DNA of 64,000 bases from Hymenobacter swuensis DY53 (GCF_000576555.1 NZ_CP007145.1:3866501-3930500), one strand, 5' to 3'; shown: positions 20,891 through 30,111, counted from the stretch's first letter. The notes: generated by a model from the letters alone, not told the origin. Numbers and translations: made by a program.

Positions 20891-20921
20891 AAAAAACTCC
20901 CCCCGGATTCCGGAGGGAGTT
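20891..20921 (-). terminator. Rho-independent terminator of rpmE2
   Basis: 12-bp GC-rich arms (20895-20906 and 20910-20921, one G-T pair) and, read on the minus strand, a run of six U. It is about 50 bp beyond the end of the L31 gene. Confidence 0.85.
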
Positions 20922-20972
20922 CCCTAAGAAAAGCTAACAGCCAGCAGCTACCAGCTGATAGCTTATGAAAAG

Positions 20973-21218
20973 CTATTTCTTCTTGTAACGGGTCATGAAC
21001 TTCTCTACGCGGCCAGCCGTGTCGAGGAGCACGTTTTTACCGGTGTAGAACGGGTGCGACTCCGAGCTAACTTCCACCTTAATAACGGGGTAAGTCTTGC
21101 CATCCTCCATCGTGATGTTCTCGGTCGAGTTCATCGTGGAGCGGGTTACAAATTTGAAGCCGCTGGAGGTGTCCTGAAACACGACTTCGCGATACTCGGG
21201 GTGAATGTCTTTTTTCAT
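20973..21218 (-). CDS. rpmE2: 50S ribosomal protein L31 type B
   Basis: 81 residues from the ATG at 21218. [20 protein letters not shown] opens the protein, followed by [11 protein letters not shown] and a basic end [13 protein letters not shown], all typical of type B L31. The zinc-binding cysteines of type A are absent, so this is the zinc-independent paralogue type, which is the standard form in this phylum. A longer in-frame extension to 21305 overlaps the promoter and is not used. Confidence 0.97.
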   Translation of the reverse strand: MKKDIHPEYREVVFQDTSSGFKFVTRSTMNSTENITMEDGKTYPVIKVEVSSESHPFYTGKNVLLDTAGRVEKFMTRYKKK

Positions 21219-21270
21219 GGTCGTAGTGCCGTTTGTACCTTGGTCCCGGCCGATTTTGCGGAAGGGACTG

Positions 21271-21299
21271 CAAAAGTACATGTTACGCCCGAATTTCAA
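21271..21299 (-). promoter_or_regulatory. Bacteroidota promoter for rpmE2
   Basis: On the minus strand a TTG (21299-21297) is followed after 18 bases by TACTTTTG (21278-21271). This fits the TTG-N17-23-TAnnTTTG consensus and leaves a leader of about 45 bases before the ATG at 21218. Confidence 0.75.
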
Positions 21300-21416
21300 A
21301 AGCACTTTCCTCCTTTTCCGCGCGCCCGGTCAGACTTAACACTAGCATCACGTACTTTTCGTCCGGATACCTGTATACTTACTTCGTAGTTGTTACGCTG
21401 CTATTCCGCTGTTTCT

Positions 21417-21809
21417 ATGCCCCGAACTGTTACTGCTCTGCTTGTCTTGCTGCTACTTTCCGTGTTGGCGTACGGAGCCGGCGTTACGCTGTTCCGAGCC
21501 CAGACCCAGGGCGACAGTGTACATCTGGAGTGGAATGCGGCCAGTGAGCCGGGGGTCAGCGGCTATGATGTGTACCGCCAAGACTACCCCTCCGACGACT
21601 TTGACCGACTCGCCCGCCTGAGTCCTACCGCGCAGCCCCATTACCTCGACCAGGACGTGTACCGCACCACGGCCGGGCGCGGCCCCGTCATCTACCGCCT
21701 CGATATACATACGGCTACCGGTTTGCGCACCTTTCATACTACGCCCGCACCGGCCGAGGAAAACATGATGGCCCGCTCCTGGGACACCATCAAACTCATG
21801 TTCCGCTAG
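21417..21809 (+). CDS. Secreted or anchored fibronectin type III-like protein
   Basis: 130 residues from the ATG at 21417. An N-terminal hydrophobic segment (TALLVLLLLSVLAYGAGVTL) acts as signal or anchor. The rest is one Fn3-like fold: VHLEWNAASEPGVSGYDVYR is the characteristic B-C strand region, followed by HYLDQDVYRT and VIYRLDIHTATGL. Such domains mediate contacts at the cell surface. Nothing indicates a partner. Confidence 0.78.
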   Translation: MPRTVTALLVLLLLSVLAYGAGVTLFRAQTQGDSVHLEWNAASEPGVSGYDVYRQDYPSDDFDRLARLSPTAQPHYLDQDVYRTTAGRGPVIYRLDIHTATGLRTFHTTPAPAEENMMARSWDTIKLMFR

Positions 21810-21952
21810 GGAACACCTGAGCAAGCGGAGTAACTGCATAATTTTGAGACGCAATACATTTGTTTTGTCTATTTGCGCAGTTTTGCTGCGCTTTTGATGG
21901 AGCAAATTCCCAAACCTGCCCGCGTCTTACTCCGCCACTTCACTACTCTCCC

Positions 21953-22543
21953 ATGCGCCTTTGCTTTGCTTCCAACAATGCCCACAAGCTGGATGAAATC
22001 CGGCCACTGCTGCCCGCTTCTATGGAGCTACTGAGTCTGGCTGATATTGGCTGTACTGAGGAACTCCCCGAAACCCAGGATACGCTGGAAGGCAACGCCC
22101 TGCAGAAGGCCAGGTACGTGTGGGACCATTTTGGCGTGGCCTGCTTCGCCGATGATACCGGCCTAGAGGTGACGGCCCTGCACGGCGAGCCGGGCGTATA
22201 CTCGGCGCGGTATGCCGGCCCCCAGCGCCGTGCCGAAGACAACGTGCAGAAGCTGCTGCGAGAGTTGCAAGGGGCTTCTGACCGCAGCGCGCAGTTCCGG
22301 ACGGTAGTGGCTTTGGTGCTTTCCGCCACTGAGGTACACACCTTTGATGGGGCGGTGGCCGGGTACATCACCGAGCAGGTGCAGGGAACCGACGGCTTCG
22401 GCTACGACCCCGTATTTCAGCCGGCTGAGGGGGACGGCCGCACCTTTGCCCAGATGACGCTGGCCGAGAAGAATGCCATCAGCCACCGCAGCCGTGCCGT
22501 GGCCGGGCTGGTGGCTTTCCTCAGCAATAGCACGGGGCTTTAA
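21953..22543 (+). CDS. rdgB: Non-canonical purine NTP pyrophosphatase (RdgB/HAM1)
   Basis: 196 residues from the ATG at 21953, which places MRLCFASNNAHKLDEI at the N-terminus as in the family (the longer frame upstream is not conserved). It hydrolyses dITP, ITP and XTP to monophosphates, keeping deaminated purines out of DNA and RNA. Seen: the N-terminal SNNAHK triphosphate motif, TLEGNALQKA, FADDTGLEV with the base-binding acidic residues, GEPGVYSARYAG, DGFGYDPVF and the C-terminal AISHRSRA. Length is normal. Confidence 0.96.
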   Translation: MRLCFASNNAHKLDEIRPLLPASMELLSLADIGCTEELPETQDTLEGNALQKARYVWDHFGVACFADDTGLEVTALHGEPGVYSARYAGPQRRAEDNVQKLLRELQGASDRSAQFRTVVALVLSATEVHTFDGAVAGYITEQVQGTDGFGYDPVFQPAEGDGRTFAQMTLAEKNAISHRSRAVAGLVAFLSNSTGL

Positions 22544-22648
22544 GCGCGGCTCCGGCCGTTGTACCGACGAGCTGACTCAGGCCGGGGCCACGAGCCGTGC
22601 GCGGCGGCACAATTTCAGGAAAACGCCGCACCCCTCCGCTAGATTTCT

Positions 22649-22656
22649 TACTTTTG
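22649..22656 (+). promoter_or_regulatory. Bacteroidota -7 promoter element (TACTTTTG) for udk
   Basis: An exact TAnnTTTG lies 39 bases before the udk ATG at 22696. A TTT-rich stretch near 22612 is at a slightly long distance for the -33 element. Confidence 0.5.
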
Positions 22657-22695
22657 CAGGGTTGGCCCTTCCGGTACGGGCCTATTCCCCCCATC

Positions 22696-23322
22696 ATGCA
22701 ACACCCCTTCATCGTCGGTATCACGGGCGGCAGCGCCTCCGGCAAAACCACCTTTCTGCGCCGGCTGCTGGCTTCGTTTCCCGAAGAAGAAATCTGCCTG
22801 ATTTCGCAGGACAACTACTACCACCCCCGGGAAAACCAGTCGGTAGATGCCCAGGGCGTCACCAATTTCGACTTACCCAGCAGCATCGACTCGGCGGCCT
22901 ACGCGGCCGATGTACTACGCATCAGTCAGGGTTTGGAAGTGCGCCGTCAGGAGTACACCTTTAACAACCCCAACGTGGTGCCTGCCGAGCTGGTTTTCCG
23001 GCCAGCTCCTATTGTAGTGGTAGAAGGAATTTTCGTGTTCTACTTCGAGGAAGTGGCCAAACTGCTTGATCTGAAAGTGTACATCGATGCGCAGGAGCAC
23101 GTGAAGCTGCAGCGCCGCATTGTGCGCGACCGGGACGAGCGGGGCTACGACCTGGCCGACGTGTTGTACCGCTACACCAACCACGTAGCCCCCACCTACG
23201 AGAAGTACATCCAGCCGTTCAAGCAGGATGCCGACATCGTAATTCCCAACAACCGGCACTTCGAGAAAGGGCTGGATGTACTGGTTTCCTTTCTGCGCAG
23301 TAAAGTAGCCGCCGCAAGTTAG
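22696..23322 (+). CDS. udk: Uridine kinase
   Basis: 208 residues from the ATG at 22696. It phosphorylates uridine and cytidine in pyrimidine salvage. The P-loop is GGSASGKTTF, with DNYYHPRENQ and FDLPSSIDSAAY (nucleoside binding), IVVVEGIFVFY (Walker B region), VYIDAQEHVKLQRRIVRDRD and a C-terminal HFEKGLDVL. A longer in-frame extension to 22597 lacks homology and overlaps the promoter. A strong terminator follows. Confidence 0.96.
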   Translation: MQHPFIVGITGGSASGKTTFLRRLLASFPEEEICLISQDNYYHPRENQSVDAQGVTNFDLPSSIDSAAYAADVLRISQGLEVRRQEYTFNNPNVVPAELVFRPAPIVVVEGIFVFYFEEVAKLLDLKVYIDAQEHVKLQRRIVRDRDERGYDLADVLYRYTNHVAPTYEKYIQPFKQDADIVIPNNRHFEKGLDVLVSFLRSKVAAAS

Positions 23323-23350
23323 TCGCGCTGACTTGTAGCCTGCAGCCCTG

Positions 23351-23390
23351 AAAAAAAGAGTCTCCGACAACTTCGGAGACTCTTTTTTTT
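23351..23390. terminator. Bidirectional rho-independent terminator
   Basis: 17-bp arms (23351-23367, 23373-23389) consisting of an A7 run plus GAGTCTCCGA, with its complement and a T8 run, around a 5-base loop. Ends udk. Confidence 0.93.
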
Positions 23391-23419
23391 ACCCGGTTTT
23401 TAGGCTGCGCAAACAGCTT

Positions 23420-23450
23420 TTGCAGCCCCGGACGCAAAAACCTATATTTG
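23420..23450 (+). promoter_or_regulatory. Bacteroidota promoter (TTG-N20-TATATTTG)
   Basis: TTG at 23420-23422, 20-base spacer, TATATTTG at 23443-23450. It is placed just before the small secreted protein gene and is one of the clearest promoters in the window. Confidence 0.75.
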
Positions 23451-23470
23451 TAGCTCTTACCCCCACCACG

Positions 23471-23839
23471 TTGCTTTTCCTCACCGCGTTTTTGCCTCGC
23501 CTGCGTTTTGCCCTCATCACAGCCACGTTGCTGATGGTGCTGGGGCTGAACCACCAGGCCGTGGCTACGCTGCGGGTATTGCCGGCTGGCCACCAGGCCC
23601 GCGTGGATGCCGCACCGCGCACGGCCGTGATAAAGCAGCGCGTGAACCTCGAAGCTACTTCGCCGCTGAGTTGGGTGGTAGCTCCGGCGGCCGATGCCTG
23701 GCTGCCGCTTCCGGTACTGCTGCCCATTACGCGGTGGCTGCCGGCCTGCCCTGCAGGTCCCCGCTCCCGCCCCAGTGCCATTCCGGACGCTTTCCGGACG
23801 CGTTTATTGCAGGCTGCACTGTCGCCCCAGGCTCCTTAA
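23471..23839 (+). CDS. Small hypothetical exported protein
   Basis: 122 residues from a TTG at 23471, the first start codon downstream of a good promoter whose -7 element ends at 23450. The N-terminus is hydrophobic (MLFLTAFLPRLRFALITATL then LMVLGLNHQAVATLRV) and the remainder is Pro/Ala/Arg-rich without recognised domains. The frame is open in several registers here, so the coding call is moderate. Confidence 0.5.
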   Translation: MLFLTAFLPRLRFALITATLLMVLGLNHQAVATLRVLPAGHQARVDAAPRTAVIKQRVNLEATSPLSWVVAPAADAWLPLPVLLPITRWLPACPAGPRSRPSAIPDAFRTRLLQAALSPQAP

Positions 23840-24003
23840 CGAGCGGGGCCGGTTTCCTTTTTCTGCGCTATTGCTCCAGCCTCACCGCCTGCTGACGCGG
23901 GTGGCTGTCTGCCAGTTGCGGCACGATACGGCTTAAACAGTCATTGGCTACGCTTATACATACGTCAGCTTCCCTCCTTTCCGGATTATCAACCCACTTT
24001 TTC

Positions 24004-26976
24004 ATGCGTAATAAAGGACTCATCATTACGCTGACGCTGCTTGTGTCGGCGTTGTGCATTTACTTCCTCTCACTGACTCTCGTCTCGCGCGGGGTGCAGC
24101 GGGATGCGGCGCGCTATGCTTCGCGCGGCGGCCAGACCAACGAAAAGCAGCGTCAGCACTACCTCGATTCGGTGTGGCGCGCGCCCGTATTCGGCCCGCT
24201 TACTTATAAAGATGTTCGGCAGTCGGAGCTGGGCTTGGGCCTGGACCTGAACGGCGGTATGCACCTGACACTGGAGGTTTCGCCGGTGGAAATTGTGCGC
24301 GCCATGAGCGGCAACTCCAAAGACCCGGTATTTAACAAGGCCATGACGCAGGCGCAGGAACTGCGCAAAACCAACCCGTCTACGCCTTTCACTACCCTGT
24401 TTGCCCAGTCGTTCCAGCAGGTTGCGCCGTCTGACAAGATGGCCCGCATTTTTGCTAACACCACCAACAAAGGAGCCATTGATATCAATGCTTCCAACGA
24501 GAAGGTAGTAAGCGAAATTAACAAGCAGATTGAAGAAGCCATTGACCGCTCTTTCAACATTCTGCGCACTCGTATTGACAAGTTCGGCACCAGCCAGCCC
24601 AGCATTCAGCGGGTGAAAGGCACCGGCCGTATTCAGATTGAGCTTCCCGGCGTAGACAACCCCGACCGGGTACGGAAGCTGGTACAAGGCCAGGCCAAGC
24701 TGGAGTTTTGGGAAGTATGGCGGCAGGATGAGTTTGCCCCCTACCTGAACCAACTGAACCAGGTGCTGAGCGCCAAGGAGCAGGCCACTGCTACGCCCGC
24801 CGTAGCCCAGGCCGCTACCGATACCGCCGCCGCTGCTACCACTGCCGGCGACTCGACCTCCCTGGCCAGCCAACTGGCCAAAAAAGACCCGAAGACCACA
24901 GCCAAAGCTGACTCGGCCGCACCGCAGAAAAACGTGCTGGCCAGCCTGTTCACCATGCCCGGCACGCTGGGCTCGAACATCCGGGATACGGCACGCGTGA
25001 ATGCCATGCTGCGCAGCCCCGATACCCGCGCGGTATTGCCCACTAACCTCACTTTCATGTGGGGGGTGAAGCCCGATGTAATTGACGGCCAGGAATACCT
25101 GCAGCTCTACGCCATCCGGAAGTCGCGCGACGTGGAAGCCCCGATTGGCGGCGAAGTAATCAGCGAGGCCCGTGGCGACTTTGACCAGCTCAGCGGCCGC
25201 GCCGAAGTGAGCATGCAGATGAATCCCAATGGTGCGCGCAAATGGGAGCGGCTTACCGGCGCCAATATCGGCCGTCAGGTAGCCATTGTGCTTGATGACA
25301 ACGTGTACTCAGCACCGGTAGTGCAGGCCGAAATTGCCGGCGGTAGCTCCAGCATTTCGGGCAACTTCACCATTGAAGAAGCCCAGGATCTGGCCAACAT
25401 TCTGAAAGCCGGTAAGCTGCCCGCTCCTACCCGCATTGTGGAAGAAGCGGTAGTAGGCCCTTCGCTGGGCAAGGAAGCCACCAACCAGGGGCTGTACTCC
25501 ACGCTGGGCGGTCTGGCCATCATTATGGTATTTATGGCTGCTTATTACGGCCGTGCCGGTCTGGTAGCCAACGCCGCCCTGCTGTTCAACCTGTTCCTGA
25601 TTATGGGCGTGCTGGCCCAGCTGTCATTTGCTCTTACGCTGCCCGGCATTGCGGGTCTGCTGCTGGTAATTGCGGCTTCAGTAGATGCTAACGTACTGAT
25701 ATTTGAGCGTATCCGGGAGGAGCTTGACCATGGGCTGCAGCCGACTGATGCCATCAACAAAGGGTATTCCCGCGCAATTTCGGCCATTTTCGACTCTAAC
25801 GTAACGCAGCTGATTATTGCCCTGATTCTGGGCTTCTTCGGCACAGGTCCGGTACAGAACTTTGCCATTACCCTGGGTATCGGTGTGTTCACCTCGTTCC
25901 TGTCGGCCGTGTACGTGTCGCGTCTCATCATTGAGCGGATGGTGAAGAACAACAACGCCAACCTCAGCTTCAGCACCTCTATCTCGCGCAACCTGTTTAA
26001 GGGGCTCAACCTGGATATTGTGGGCAAGCGCAAGATTGCCTACACCTTGTCTACGGTGTTTATTCTCATCGGCTTCGGGCTGATGTACCTGCAGGGCGGG
26101 CCCAACCTGGGCGTTGACTTCCGGGGAGGCCGCGAGTACATCGTGAATTTCAGCAAGCCGGTAGTGGCTTCTGATGTGCGCGACCTGCTGACTGATGACT
26201 ACTTTGGCGGTGCAGGCACGGAGGTAAAAACCTTCGGTGCCGAGAACCGGCTGCGTATCACCACCGGCTATCTGGCGACTGATGAGAGCGTGGATGCTGA
26301 TAAGAAGGTGGAAGCCGCCATGTTCAAAGGACTGAACACGAAGTATGCGGCTCTGTCGCCGAAGAAAGCAAGCTCCTCGAAAGTGGGGGCAACTATTGCC
26401 GACGACATTAAGCGCACTTCCGTGTTGAGCCTGGGGCTCACGCTGCTGGCTATTTTCGTGTACGTACTGTTCCGATTCGAGAAGTGGCAGTATTCGATGG
26501 CCGCCGTTGTGGCCCTGTTCCACGATGCGCTGCTGGTTATTGCTTGCTTCCCCATTGCGCGGGCGTTTGGCCTGAACTATGAAATGGACCAGGTGTTCGT
26601 GGCGGCTATCCTGACGACCATCGGTTTCTCGATGAATGATACCATCGTTATCTACGACCGAATCCGGGAATATCTGCGGGAGAATAAGCACTTGACTTTT
26701 GCGCAGGTAGTAAACCCGGCCCTGAACAGTACGTTCTCCCGCACCATGATTACGTTTACGACGGTATTCCTGGTGATGGTGGTACTGTACATCTTCGGGG
26801 GTGAAACGCTCCGTTCGTTCTCCTTCGCCATGATTCTGGGTATCATCTTCGGCACGTACTCCTCGCTGTACATTGCCGCTCCGCTGATTCTGGATACGTA
26901 TGGCCGCAAGGAAAAAGACCGCCTCAACACGGCCGAAGCCGACGCGCCCAAGCTGAACACCGCTGCCCAGGCGTAA
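24004..26976 (+). CDS. secDF: Fused protein translocase subunit SecDF
   Basis: 990 residues from the ATG at 24004. One chain combines SecD and SecF, which use the proton gradient to help pull proteins through SecYEG. SecD half: N-terminal helix, LGLGLDLNGGMHLTLEV, the P1 head with RTRIDKFGTSQPSIQRV, a variable Ala/Thr/Lys-rich insert (about 260-320), and the membrane domain with GKLPAPTRIVEEAVVGPSLG and ASVDANVLIFERIREE. SecF half (about residue 665 on): GPNLGVDFRGGREYIVNF, LGLTLLAIFVYVLFRFE, ILTTIGFSMNDTIVIYDRIR. Twelve spans in total are expected. The fused form is normal for Bacteroidota. A terminator follows. Confidence 0.97.
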   Translation: MRNKGLIITLTLLVSALCIYFLSLTLVSRGVQRDAARYASRGGQTNEKQRQHYLDSVWRAPVFGPLTYKDVRQSELGLGLDLNGGMHLTLEVSPVEIVRAMSGNSKDPVFNKAMTQAQELRKTNPSTPFTTLFAQSFQQVAPSDKMARIFANTTNKGAIDINASNEKVVSEINKQIEEAIDRSFNILRTRIDKFGTSQPSIQRVKGTGRIQIELPGVDNPDRVRKLVQGQAKLEFWEVWRQDEFAPYLNQLNQVLSAKEQATATPAVAQAATDTAAAATTAGDSTSLASQLAKKDPKTTAKADSAAPQKNVLASLFTMPGTLGSNIRDTARVNAMLRSPDTRAVLPTNLTFMWGVKPDVIDGQEYLQLYAIRKSRDVEAPIGGEVISEARGDFDQLSGRAEVSMQMNPNGARKWERLTGANIGRQVAIVLDDNVYSAPVVQAEIAGGSSSISGNFTIEEAQDLANILKAGKLPAPTRIVEEAVVGPSLGKEATNQGLYSTLGGLAIIMVFMAAYYGRAGLVANAALLFNLFLIMGVLAQLSFALTLPGIAGLLLVIAASVDANVLIFERIREELDHGLQPTDAINKGYSRAISAIFDSNVTQLIIALILGFFGTGPVQNFAITLGIGVFTSFLSAVYVSRLIIERMVKNNNANLSFSTSISRNLFKGLNLDIVGKRKIAYTLSTVFILIGFGLMYLQGGPNLGVDFRGGREYIVNFSKPVVASDVRDLLTDDYFGGAGTEVKTFGAENRLRITTGYLATDESVDADKKVEAAMFKGLNTKYAALSPKKASSSKVGATIADDIKRTSVLSLGLTLLAIFVYVLFRFEKWQYSMAAVVALFHDALLVIACFPIARAFGLNYEMDQVFVAAILTTIGFSMNDTIVIYDRIREYLRENKHLTFAQVVNPALNSTFSRTMITFTTVFLVMVVLYIFGGETLRSFSFAMILGIIFGTYSSLYIAAPLILDTYGRKEKDRLNTAEADAPKLNTAAQA

Positions 26977-27030
26977 CGGCCGGATAAACGTACGGGGCAA
27001 ACCCGAAGTAACTCTCAACCCAGAATTCCC

Positions 27031-27065
27031 AAAGAGCCCGACCAGCAGGTCGGGCTCTTTTTTTA
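27031..27065 (+). terminator. Rho-independent terminator of secDF
   Basis: 13-bp perfect arms (27031-27043, 27048-27060) with a 4-base loop, ending in a run of T. Confidence 0.93.
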
Positions 27066-27141
27066 TTAACTTATCTGAATACTTCAGGCAACCTTTCTGA
27101 AGCCACCACCGAGTTGTGAAGTAACCAGACGCTCTGCTCCC

Positions 27142-27744
27142 GTGGCTGCCCCCGCTCCTGATCCTGCGCTGTTGCTCAATCTTCTGGCCGGGTGCCGGCA
27201 GTTGGAGCGTGCCAGTCAGCGGCAGTTCTACCGACAGTTCTTTGCCTATGGCCTCAGCATCTGCCGCCGCTACCTGCACGACCCCGATGTGGCGCAGGAG
27301 GCCGTAAACGACGGTTTTGTTAAAGTATTCCAAGAGTTGCCTGACTTCGACCCGAACCGTTTTCCGCATGACCTAGTCAGCTCGTTGCGGGGGTGGCTGC
27401 GGCGCATCATGGTTCGCACCGCCATCGACCACTTCCGCACTCACCACCGCCACCACTTGCAGACAGACCTGGAAGCAGCCGGTCACTACCCCGCCGACAC
27501 TAGCCCCACGCCTCTGGATGCGCTTTCGTTTGAGGAGTTGCTGCAACTCATTGCGCAGCTGCCACCAGCCTACCGCGCAGTTTTCAACCTGTTCGCCATC
27601 GACGGCTACTCCCACGAAGAAATTGCCGAAAGCCTGGGTATTTCTATTGGGACGTCGAAATCAAACCTCTTCAAAGCGCGGACCCACCTCAAAACACTGC
27701 TTAAACATCACCACCATCATGCGTACGCCGGATATGTCAGATGA
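27142..27744 (+). CDS. ECF-type RNA polymerase sigma factor
   Basis: 200 residues from a GTG at 27142. Region 2 is YLHDPDVAQEAVNDGFVKVF, with RGWLRRIMVRTAIDHFRTHH at its end. Region 4 is LPPAYRAVFNLFAIDGYSHE, followed by EIAESLGISIGTSKSNLFKA. It directs core polymerase to a small set of promoters. The gene ends inside the start of the next gene (26-bp overlap), whose N-terminus is a likely cytoplasmic sigma-binding segment. A His-rich C-terminus (HHHHHAYAGYVR) is unusual but short. Confidence 0.94.
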   Translation: MAAPAPDPALLLNLLAGCRQLERASQRQFYRQFFAYGLSICRRYLHDPDVAQEAVNDGFVKVFQELPDFDPNRFPHDLVSSLRGWLRRIMVRTAIDHFRTHHRHHLQTDLEAAGHYPADTSPTPLDALSFEELLQLIAQLPPAYRAVFNLFAIDGYSHEEIAESLGISIGTSKSNLFKARTHLKTLLKHHHHHAYAGYVR

Positions 27745-29131
27745 GGAGCTGGACCGGTTATTCCGGCACGGGGCCGAGGCATACCCTGACGAGGTATCCC
27801 TGGCGGGCTGGCTGAAACTAGAAGAACAGCTGGATACCGCAGCGCGGCAGCAGCAACTGCAACAGCTGGTGCGCCGCCGGGTGGTGCGGCTGTTTGTTGC
27901 TGAGGTAGCGCTGGTGCTGCTACTGGTGGGGCTGTGGCAAGCCACCGGCGGACGCACCTTCTGGGCTGATATGTCCACGGCTACCGCGGAAACCTCTTCT
28001 GACCTCGTACCTAGCCGCAGCCCGACCGTTACCTCCCGCTCCCAGCCAGCCAGCCAACCGCCAAGGGCCGCGAGCAGCACCAGTTCGTTACTGGCGCCAC
28101 CGTTCGGTGTTGGCCGGGAGCAGCAGACGGCGGCTTCAAGTCAGCGGGCGGCTTCCCATACTACAGCCGTGGCCGACAAAGTACTAGCAGCTGGCCACCG
28201 GCAGGCTTTACTGCTGGCGATAGTCCACCACCACCGACCACGCGTAAGGCAGGTAACCCGACATCCTAAGAAAACAAGTTCCGTACTGCAGCCCGCAGCC
28301 GCAGCAACAGTGGCCACCGAGGTGAACTATGAGGTGGCTGCGGCCGGGCCAGCAACGCCCGAAACCAGCATTCGGCCCGGCCCGGAAACCTCGGCGGTGG
28401 CGGCTACACTGGAAGCAAACCCAGATTCCCTACTCGTTCCGCAAGTGCTGGCCGCGGCTCTTGGCTCGCCCGTCGCGCTAACCGATACAACCCAGCACCG
28501 GCCTTTGCGCCTGAAGCCCAACTCTCGGCTATTACTGGGCCTGATGGCGGGGCCGGAGGCCACGGCTATTTTGCCCGGGCCGGCCCCACGCGTGGGCGGC
28601 ACGGTGGGCGTGTTGCTGGAGTACCGGGTGCTGCCCCGGTGGCGGGTACGCACGGGCTTGGTGCGCAACATCAAGCGGTACGCTGCCCACGGAGCCGACT
28701 ATAATCCACCACCGGATTACTGGACGCACCGGATTCCCATCGACCAGGTAGAAGCCAACTGCCGCATTCTGGAAATACCCCTGGATGTGCGCTACGACGC
28801 CATTTTGCGGCCCACCCATACGTTTTACGCCACTGCTGGCCTTACCTCCCTGCTCATGCGAAACGAACGGTACACCTACCTATACGAGTTGAACGGCCGC
28901 TACGTAAGCCGGAGTTGGAGCCTGGCACGGGGCAGTAATGCACCTTTCCGCCTGGTGCAGTTGAGTGTGGGCATGGAACACGTCGCCGGCAGCCGCTGGA
29001 CGATGCAGGCTGAGCCTTTTGTAAAAATGCCACTAGGCGGCGTAGGGTTTGGTCAGATTAAATTGAGTAGCGCCGGCCTGTTGCTGGGCGTGAAGTACGG
29101 CCTGTTTCGGCCGCGTCCGACGGCTCCATAG
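27719..29131 (+). CDS. Membrane-anchored protein with cytoplasmic head and C-terminal beta-barrel domain (possible anti-sigma)
   Basis: 470 residues from the ATG at 27719 (27734 also possible). Residues 1-48 are acidic and helical (MSDEELDRLFRHGAEAYPDE), then one membrane span (LFVAEVALVLLLVGLWQATG), then about 200 residues of Ser/Ala/Thr/Pro-rich linker, and finally a predicted outer-membrane beta-barrel of about 200 residues (LLLGLMAGPEATAILPGP, FYATAGLTSLLMRNERY, LSSAGLLLGVKYGLF). The overlap with an ECF sigma gene and the short cytoplasmic N-terminus suggest it holds or senses for that sigma factor. This sigma plus TM/barrel pairing is known in the phylum; the mechanism is not. Confidence 0.82.
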   Translation: MRTPDMSDEELDRLFRHGAEAYPDEVSLAGWLKLEEQLDTAARQQQLQQLVRRRVVRLFVAEVALVLLLVGLWQATGGRTFWADMSTATAETSSDLVPSRSPTVTSRSQPASQPPRAASSTSSLLAPPFGVGREQQTAASSQRAASHTTAVADKVLAAGHRQALLLAIVHHHRPRVRQVTRHPKKTSSVLQPAAAATVATEVNYEVAAAGPATPETSIRPGPETSAVAATLEANPDSLLVPQVLAAALGSPVALTDTTQHRPLRLKPNSRLLLGLMAGPEATAILPGPAPRVGGTVGVLLEYRVLPRWRVRTGLVRNIKRYAAHGADYNPPPDYWTHRIPIDQVEANCRILEIPLDVRYDAILRPTHTFYATAGLTSLLMRNERYTYLYELNGRYVSRSWSLARGSNAPFRLVQLSVGMEHVAGSRWTMQAEPFVKMPLGGVGFGQIKLSSAGLLLGVKYGLFRPRPTAP

Positions 29132-29229
29132 CGAGTATTCTCCTTGCAGGCGTGCGTATTCGAGTGGCCCGTTCCGGAGCGGGCCCGGGAGCGCACGGCC
29201 TTTTTCTCCCACTTATTTTCCTTTCCATT

Positions 29230-30111
29230 ATGGCACTTTCTCTGTTTCGCCGCTCCCGGTTGGGCGCGGGGGTTGGCCTTGCCTTGCTGCTGGGGTGGCT
29301 GCTCACGGCCTGCAATAACTCCGACGACAAGCCCGCTCAACCCACCCCCGACCCCACCATCAAGTTGGTCACTTCGGCCACACTGGGTACTTTCCTGACG
29401 GATAAGGAGGGAAACACGCTGTACTACTTCACCCGCGACGTGGACGGCCAGAACGTCTGCACCGGAGGCTGCGCCGCCGTGTGGCCCATTTTCTATGAAG
29501 CCGATATTCAGGTGGGCGGCGGATTGCAGGCCGCTGACTTCAAAACCCAGATGACCGCCAGTGGCCAGCCGCAAACCACCTATAAAGGCTGGCCCCTGTA
29601 CTACTACGCGCCGGCCGCGAATGGCCAGAACGTGCGCGAAGCTGCCGGCCAGACCACCGGCAACGGCGTGGGCAACATCTGGTACGTGGTGAACCCCACG
29701 TACTCCGTGATGGTGGCCACCAAGGCCGTGACCGACAAAACCACCAACCAGACGGCCAACCGCAGCTTCCTAATTGATGGCAAGGGCCGCACGCTGTATT
29801 TCTTCCACAAAGACGACCTGAACCCCAACACGCTGCCTACCAACTGCACCGGCTCCTGCGAGGCGCTATGGCCCCCATTTACCGCTGCGGGGCGGGTATT
29901 CCCCTCCCTGCTGAAAGCCGCCGACTTCGGGACCATTACCCGCACTACGGCCGGCGGCGGGCCCTACGGCGACGGCACGGCCTCCACGGCCCAGCTGACC
30001 TACAAAGGCAAACCGCTCTATTACTACACGGCCGATAACCTGACCCGCGGCCGGGTAGAAGGACACGGACTCGTGAGTGAGGGTGACCAATGGCTGGTGG
30101 CAACGCCATGA
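29230..30111 (+). CDS. Lipoprotein with two Y-X4-D repeats (Lipoprotein_15 family)
   Basis: 293 residues from the ATG at 29230. A lipoprotein signal has its Cys in LGWLLTAC. The mature part carries two copies of the secreted repeat: first LTDKEGNTLYYFTRDVDGQN..C...CAAVWPIF and YKGWPLYYYAPAANGQNVRE; second LIDGKGRTLYFFHKDDLNPN..C...CEALWPPF and YKGKPLYYYTADNLTRGRVE (each quoted in parts). Each copy has one disulphide pair. The family is linked to envelope and electron-transfer loci, without proven activity. First gene of a tight four-gene operon with a cytochrome-like protein, YceI and DUF5777. Confidence 0.85.
   Translation: MALSLFRRSRLGAGVGLALLLGWLLTACNNSDDKPAQPTPDPTIKLVTSATLGTFLTDKEGNTLYYFTRDVDGQNVCTGGCAAVWPIFYEADIQVGGGLQAADFKTQMTASGQPQTTYKGWPLYYYAPAANGQNVREAAGQTTGNGVGNIWYVVNPTYSVMVATKAVTDKTTNQTANRSFLIDGKGRTLYFFHKDDLNPNTLPTNCTGSCEALWPPFTAAGRVFPSLLKAADFGTITRTTAGGGPYGDGTASTAQLTYKGKPLYYYTADNLTRGRVEGHGLVSEGDQWLVATP

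Noticed and set aside
25678-27369. 563-codon open frame on the minus strand across secDF
   Set aside because: It is antisense to a fully conserved secDF and part of the sigma-factor gene. Its translation has random composition (His/Gln/Arg rich) and no domain. Long antisense frames are common in GC-rich DNA.
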